Shown here: piece by piece, positions 59,818-64,000 of the stretch
Numbering within the stretch: position 1 is the stretch's first letter
Layout of the letters: the number at the start of each line of letters is the position of its first letter
Assembly: GCF_013368755.1 (NCBI RefSeq)
Contig: NC_049564.1
Location: 2,364,001-2,428,000, forward strand
Direction of reading: 5' to 3'
DNA: 64,000 bases
Source: Talaromyces rugulosus
Taxonomy: Eukaryota > Ascomycota > Eurotiomycetes > Eurotiales > Trichocomaceae
Notes under the pieces: model-generated
The model's database searches: none
What the model was told of the DNA's origin: nothing
Seen by the model: only the letters and a program-made list of their open reading frames with translations
Made by a program: the position numbers and the translations under genes

Positions 59818-60048
59818 ATGGCAGACAAGATCTCATCCGAACAAAGCAAGGGGAAAGAGGCAATTGTTGGAGTGAAAGCGGACGTCAAAACACTTCAGCA
59901 CCTGAGCTCTTCGGGCAAAGCTGCAAAGGACAAAAGGGAGGCGAACCAGATTGAAAGGGGTATGGGCGCTATAGGCGCAGCTGCAAGAAATGCAATCCAA
60001 GGGAGGGGAGGCCAAAATCAAGGAAATTCAGATAGACCAGCTCAGTAG
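59818..60048 (+). CDS. Small hydrophilic protein (76 aa)
   Basis: The frame begins with ATAAAAATGGCAG and encodes MADKISSEQSKGKEAIVGVK, then HLSSSGKAAKDKREANQIER and GAIGAAARNAIQGRGGQNQG. It is rich in Lys, Ala, Gly and Gln and lacks Cys and Trp, as in small stress- or conidiation-type hydrophilic proteins, but no named family could be assigned. A CAG acceptor-like site 16 bp upstream suggests a spliced leader. It converges with the APH-like gene, with 13 bp between stops. Confidence 0.5.
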   Translation: MADKISSEQSKGKEAIVGVKADVKTLQHLSSSGKAAKDKREANQIERGMGAIGAAARNAIQGRGGQNQGNSDRPAQ

Positions 60049-60061
60049 CGCCTGTTTGATC

Positions 60062-61674
60062 TTAACCATCCTCAAAGGCTTGTCGAAGATCCTCATCGTA
60101 TTTTGTCTTATCAGAAGTCTTCAGAGCAGCAAAATCTCCTACATTCTTTGCCCAAAAAAAAGGCATTATCAAATTAAACTCCTCACCATAGTCTGGACAG
60201 AATAAATGACGAATTTGTTTGTGGAAAATGCTGAACAGTCCAGAAGGAGTAGATAGAGCAAGTGTGTACCAGAATGTTCCTGTTTCCCAGGTTTGATTCA
60301 TCACTTCCGAGAGTGAATAGGGCAGTCTTGACTTTTTTCTTAGTTTCCTCTCTTCTTCTGCAAGGATTCCCATGAGTTCTATTCGAACGGCATTGTACTC
60401 TGTCGAAACCAGCTGGTCCACACCCTTATTCGTAAGCCAATATGGAGGGTTAAGCATTTCAATTGGTAGAGAGCATGCCCATTCTAAATCAACAAGACAG
60501 GTTATATTCCATTCTGCGTCCACAAATATATTACTCTGATGCAGGTCTGTCAGAGTAAAACTGAATGGTCCATGTCGAAAACCCCGCTGAAAAAATGATG
60601 GAAAGATGGTTCGCATTGCACTTAAAGCAGACAATTGATAGACAAGATCTCCAAGGTCATTAATAGCGTTAGGTTGATATTTCAAACGGTTGTCGTGAAC
60701 TGAAAGCAAATCAATAATATAGGAGTCAGTAGCGGAATAGATACTGTCCCGAGATATATCTGTTGGAATATTTTCATTTTCCAATACCTGCATCTCTGCC
60801 AATAAAGGTCGATTCACCAACTGTAAGAGACCATTATTATCGATAATAAAGGAGCCAACTCTAGGCAAAGCGATCCGACTCATGCTTAGGAAAATCCGAG
60901 AGAGACTACGGAAAATGTTTTCCCGCAATCTGGCATCATCTTGTCTATGAAACCATGTATTGGAAAGCATTGTCCCTTGCGTTTCTTCAATAAACTCAAT
61001 CAACAGGTAGCCAGCACTGGTAACTTTGTCCAAGGTGATATTTGCCGGTCGGCGAACGTAGCTCGAAGGGATTGGGAACCGTAACCAGGACAGGACCTGT
61101 CGACGGAGAAGCTCAAAGCATCGAGAGATGGTTGGTAGGTTCTCAAGTCTGGTAAACTAGCCATAATTAGTTTGGATAAGCAAATGTCGGATGTATCTCA
61201 TACAGTTTCACCAGTAGACAGGGCAAAGCCATATAAGCTTGGAATTGGTACATCTGGACAATGTTTTTGCAGCCATGCATAGGATCCTGCTTCGCATCGA
61301 ATCTTCTCGTCCCCATTGCCGGGTCTAAAAGCTTCACCAATGCGGTACGGTAAAGGAAAGCGAATAAGAACGCGTTTCTTATTCCAATCATCGATGATTA
61401 CTGGAATACAAACGTTAAAGCTGCCATGGAGCCAGTTTTCTTCTTCAGCGACGTGGCATGCAGCAGATGATAAACCAAGATGGTGAGCAACAGTGGCCCT
61501 TATCCAGTCCTGTCGGTCGCGAAGATGAGCGAAGAATCGGGTTTGTTCTGCATGGTAACCCAGCTGATGAAGAATATTCTCTTCTTTCTCCTTAGCATCT
61601 AAGTATGTGATCTCCTTGCCTCGAAGGAGTGGCAGTGTTTGGGGCATGTTGCAGTGGTCGCGTGTATTCTGCAT
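60062..61674 (-). CDS. APH-family phosphotransferase-like (kinase-fold) protein
   Basis: Two exons, 61674-61204 and 61156-60062, joined in phase 0 by a 47-nt intron (GTATGA...GGCTAG), give 521 aa. The fungal APH signature is clear: ENWLHGSFNVCIPV, RVLIRFPLPYRIGEAFRPGN, DEKIRCEAGSYAWLQKHCPD, VPIPSLYGFALSTGE and GYLLIEFIEE. The catalytic loop reads LTDLHQSNIFVD, keeping the Asp and Asn of the HxDxxxxN motif but with Leu in place of the usual first His. The metal-site Asp is in CLVDLEWAC. Such proteins phosphorylate small molecules or act as atypical kinases; substrates in fungi are mostly unknown. It is divergent from the JmjC gene, with 229 bp between start codons. Confidence 0.83.
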
Positions 61675-61903
61675 GTTCCAAACATGAAGCTTAACGGTAG
61701 TTGGCCAACTCTTGGCGCTTAGTCATCGTTCCAGTCATGGTTCCGAGCGGTGTTGCTACTGTCGGGCAGCGTTACAGTGTCGGGTTCCTAGCGCTGGGAA
61801 ACATTACCGTCGGAGGGAAACATTACCAGCGCGGGGAAACATTACCAGCACTGGACAACACTCTTCTACCAACATACCGATCCCATACTCTTTCGGACAA
61901 TCA
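61675..61903. promoter_or_regulatory. Divergent promoter region with short tandem repeat
   Basis: The 229-bp gap between the APH-like and JmjC start codons. It contains three near-copies of an 18-bp unit, GGGAAACATTACCAGCRC (about 61796-61856). The repeat could carry binding sites shared by both genes (inference). Open frames crossing this gap in front of the JmjC start are not preferred. Confidence 0.5.
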
Positions 61904-63273
61904 ATGGCAGAGAAACGCCGTCCCAAGAGTGTAAAACACTCAAAGGAATCTCGCAGAAGATTAAATCATGAAATCAAATCTGAACCGGGACCTTACGATA
62001 TCGATTTCCCTACTTTTAACAATCCAGGGGTCAAAGAAATACATGAATTCATGCAAACGCTTGAAAAACACTCCACTTATCCGCAAAAAATTGCTGCCGG
62101 CTTAGAATCCTTTTCTAAACTTGAAATTCTTCACAGACTCTTGGACCCCACGACAGACGACATTATAACTGTCTCGACAGGAGATAAAGATAGATTGGGC
62201 GCCCGCCTACAAGAACGGTTCGAAAAGCCAATTCTTTATCGAGCGGACGGATCAAGCGATTGTCCTGATATCAAAGATTTATTAAAGCAACTTTCAGAGA
62301 AGGGCAATAAAAATCTACATGTTTACGATTGTTCTATTACAGATCCTTCTCGGAGGACTTATCCCACAACTGTTGAAAAGGCGCTTCAGTGTTTTCCGTC
62401 AAATCCTGAATCACGCTCCCTCAATTTTCTCGACATTGAAAACCGATTCGGTGTCTTGTACTGCCCATGGTTAGTTAGTAACCACGATATCCGCACGAAA
62501 ATTTCTACCCACAACTTTGAGGAAGCGGGCAAGGTTGGATCCAACTGGAAACTGGACAAGTCCAGTGAATTTTTTCTACTTTCTACAAGAAACGCTGTTT
62601 CATCAATCCATGTGGACAATGGCGGCCAACTCACATGGATTAAAATCTTGAAGGGACGAAAGATTTGGTATTTTCCACGTTGTCTCGGAATAGGGACACT
62701 TCGTTTGTTAGCTGAGACTGGTTCTCAATACCCAGAATATTATCGAGGAGGCTGGGTCAAGGTAGAACTATGCGTTGGTGATGTTCTGTAAGACTTTCAG
62801 AGTTATTTCACTACGAAATCATTGCTAACGACGCAAGAATAATGCCTCCCGGCTGTCCTCACGCTGTGTTTACACCTGAAGACTGTCTTGCAGTTGGAGG
62901 TCACTTTTGGACGGCAGCATTTCTTGGTTACAGTCTAGAGGTTCTCAAAATGCAGGAAACCTACCCGAGTATCTGCAATGAGGACATCCACGATTCAATC
63001 TATGAAGCACTGGGGAACGTTATTCGTTATTGTGACTCTGTAATATCCCGACTGGAGACTGCAGAGGTTCTTGCCAGTTCCTCGCTTTTTATGACCGATA
63101 TTGGCAGCCTATCCATGCCAGATCTCAGATCACGTCTACAATCTCAGGGAGTGGTGTATGACTCCAGTTCTTCTAAGAAGGAGCTGATTGCGCTTTTAGA
63201 GAATTGTTCTTCCAGCCAGTTCTATCAAATCCTCACGAAATTTAAATCTGACCATCAGACGCTTTTTGAATGA
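61904..63273 (+). CDS. JmjC-domain protein with SAP-like C-terminus
   Basis: Two exons, 61904 to about 62789 and about 62837 to 63273, join in phase 2 across a short intron (GTAAGA, branch GCTAAC, acceptor GCAAG), giving about 440 aa. A basic N-terminus (MAEKRRPKSVKHSKESRRRL) may be a nuclear signal. The JmjC barrel is seen in STRNAVSSIHVDNGGQLTWI, KILKGRKIWYFPR and GDVLIMPPGCPHAVFT. The His and Asp of HVD and the distal His of CPHAV could form the Fe(II) site. JmjC proteins are 2-oxoglutarate/Fe oxygenases, many of them histone demethylases. Near the C-terminus SLSMPDLRSRLQSQGVVYDS, then KKELIALLEN, resembles a SAP DNA-binding motif. Substrate is unknown. Confidence 0.8.
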
Positions 63274-63657
63274 AATAGTTCAGTTGAATGATGTGAGATA
63301 GTATTTCTTTCGATTAATCTTCTATTGTGGTCACTATCGTCTTTATTCATTACTAATATCGCTCCAGTAGAAACATATTACTAACAGTCTTATAATTCAC
63401 TATTCTCAGTCCCTATGTATTCTTCCTGGATGCTCTTCTAAAACATATCTTCAAGCCCAACCCTTGGATTAATGACAGTGACATTATTAATAGTACAAAC
63501 TGCTAGAATAAATTAATAAAGGTTACAAATAGTACAATTCCGCCATTTCAGGCCAACGCTCATTCCTAGGCATTTCCCCTTGGCTTTTGTCCATAAACAG
63601 TCACACTGTAGTCCAAGACTGTTGGCTAATATTGTATGAGCATATTTGGCCTTCCAC
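63274..63657. other. Intergenic, no feature seen
   Basis: Downstream of the JmjC gene; AT-rich, no gene supported. A minus-strand frame at 63513-63749 overlaps the next entry and might hold its downstream exon. Confidence 0.4.
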
Positions 63658-63939
63658 TTACGCCTGCCAGTATATATGTGCGTGTCTTGCCTCTTCGCGC
63701 AAAGCAGCAAGACAGAGTTCCACTCGTTCCAGTCCGATAATAGGCGCAATTATACCAAGGCTCAACCCTTGGATTTCTTCCTCGGAATTCTGACGAACCA
63801 TGAGGACTAAATCCTCGGAATTACCGTCCAATGCATAAAGAGGCCACTGATTAACAACTTCTTTAGTACCAACAAAATGTCCATCCATCAAATATCGTAC
63901 CTTGGTAATGGCTCCGTTTATTGCGGCACATTGCGGCAC
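63658..63939 (-). CDS. Hypothetical protein, possible first exon
   Basis: An open frame of 93 aa from the ATG at 63939: MPQCAAINGAITKVRYLMDG, then EVVNQWPLYALDGNSEDLVL and GIIAPIIGLERVELCLAALR. It looks protein-like, and just before its stop there is a donor-like GGC/GTAAGTGG (about 63662), so it probably continues into a further exon that I could not place. No family was recognised. Confidence 0.35.
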   Translation of the reverse strand: MPQCAAINGAITKVRYLMDGHFVGTKEVVNQWPLYALDGNSEDLVLMVRQNSEEEIQGLSLGIIAPIIGLERVELCLAALREEARHAHIYWQA

Positions 63940-64000
63940 TCTTTATAATTAACAGACCATTGTGTGCTATGTGTTTATATATCAAACATCAATATCAATG

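Noticed and set aside
1..64000. tRNA, rRNA or other structured RNA genes
   Set aside because: No tRNA-like box A/box B pairs or conserved rRNA segments were noticed by eye; a covariance-model scan would be needed to be sure.

Overview
The window is fungal nuclear DNA, most likely from a filamentous ascomycete of the Aspergillus/Penicillium type. This is inferred from many short introns of about 44-60 nt with GTRNGT donors and CTRAC branch sites, long multidomain STAND (NLR) genes, DUF7580, acuF-type zinc-finger, DUF7025-AAA, DUF2841/hrmA-cluster, MATA-type HMG and F-box families, and a TACGGAGTACTCCGTA-type palindrome. It looks like an accessory region. Genes are mostly fungal-restricted families mixed with gene remnants, minisatellites and dispersed repeats, and no core housekeeping block is visible.

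Layout. At 1-12.2 kb a DUF7580 gene (minus, cut by the window edge) is divergent from a very large NLR (NLR1, 1778-8260). NLR1 joins an acuF-type zinc-finger region, a decayed NB-ARC-like domain, an intact NACHT and 11 near-identical WD40 repeats. A seven-exon RING-like/patatin phospholipase gene converges on it. From 12.8 to 18.2 kb there are a Ser/Thr-rich one-pass membrane protein, a coiled-coil protein, a divergent pair of small genes (Myb/SANT-like and acidic), a multi-pass membrane protein and a MATA-type HMG-box factor. From 19 to 27.3 kb there are a ferric-reductase-like oxidase, a J-domain protein, a secreted Thr/Pro-rich protein, an F-box protein and a small Cys-containing protein.

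NLR2 (28.1-32.1 kb, minus) has a different, HeLo-like N-terminus but shares its NACHT, WD40 array and about 0.75 kb of 3' flank with NLR1. The two are an inverted segmental duplication of about 4.3 kb, and the homology begins at an NLR2 exon boundary. From 33 to 46 kb there are a coiled-coil gene, a BTB gene, an F-box stub, a second coiled-coil gene, a DUF2841/C2H2 gene related to hrmA-associated cluster proteins, a C2H2 protein, a Myb-like protein, an unknown membrane protein and a decayed BCS1-type AAA pseudogene. From 46.5 to 64 kb there are a GT2 glycosyltransferase, an unknown 468-aa protein, a DUF7025-type AAA protein with altered ATPase motifs behind a 17/18-bp coding minisatellite, several unknown genes, and a divergent pair of APH-type kinase and JmjC (SAP-like) genes.

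How the genes may work together (inference). NLR1, NLR2, the divergent DUF7580 gene and the patatin gene resemble the parts list of fungal non-self recognition and programmed cell death: NACHT-WD40 sensors, HeLo-like or zinc-finger effector ends, and a phospholipase executioner. The duplication shows one sensor cassette joined to two different N-terminal modules. Exon models were built by hand from splice signals and reading-frame phase. Those whose junctions all fit are stated as such; the others are flagged.
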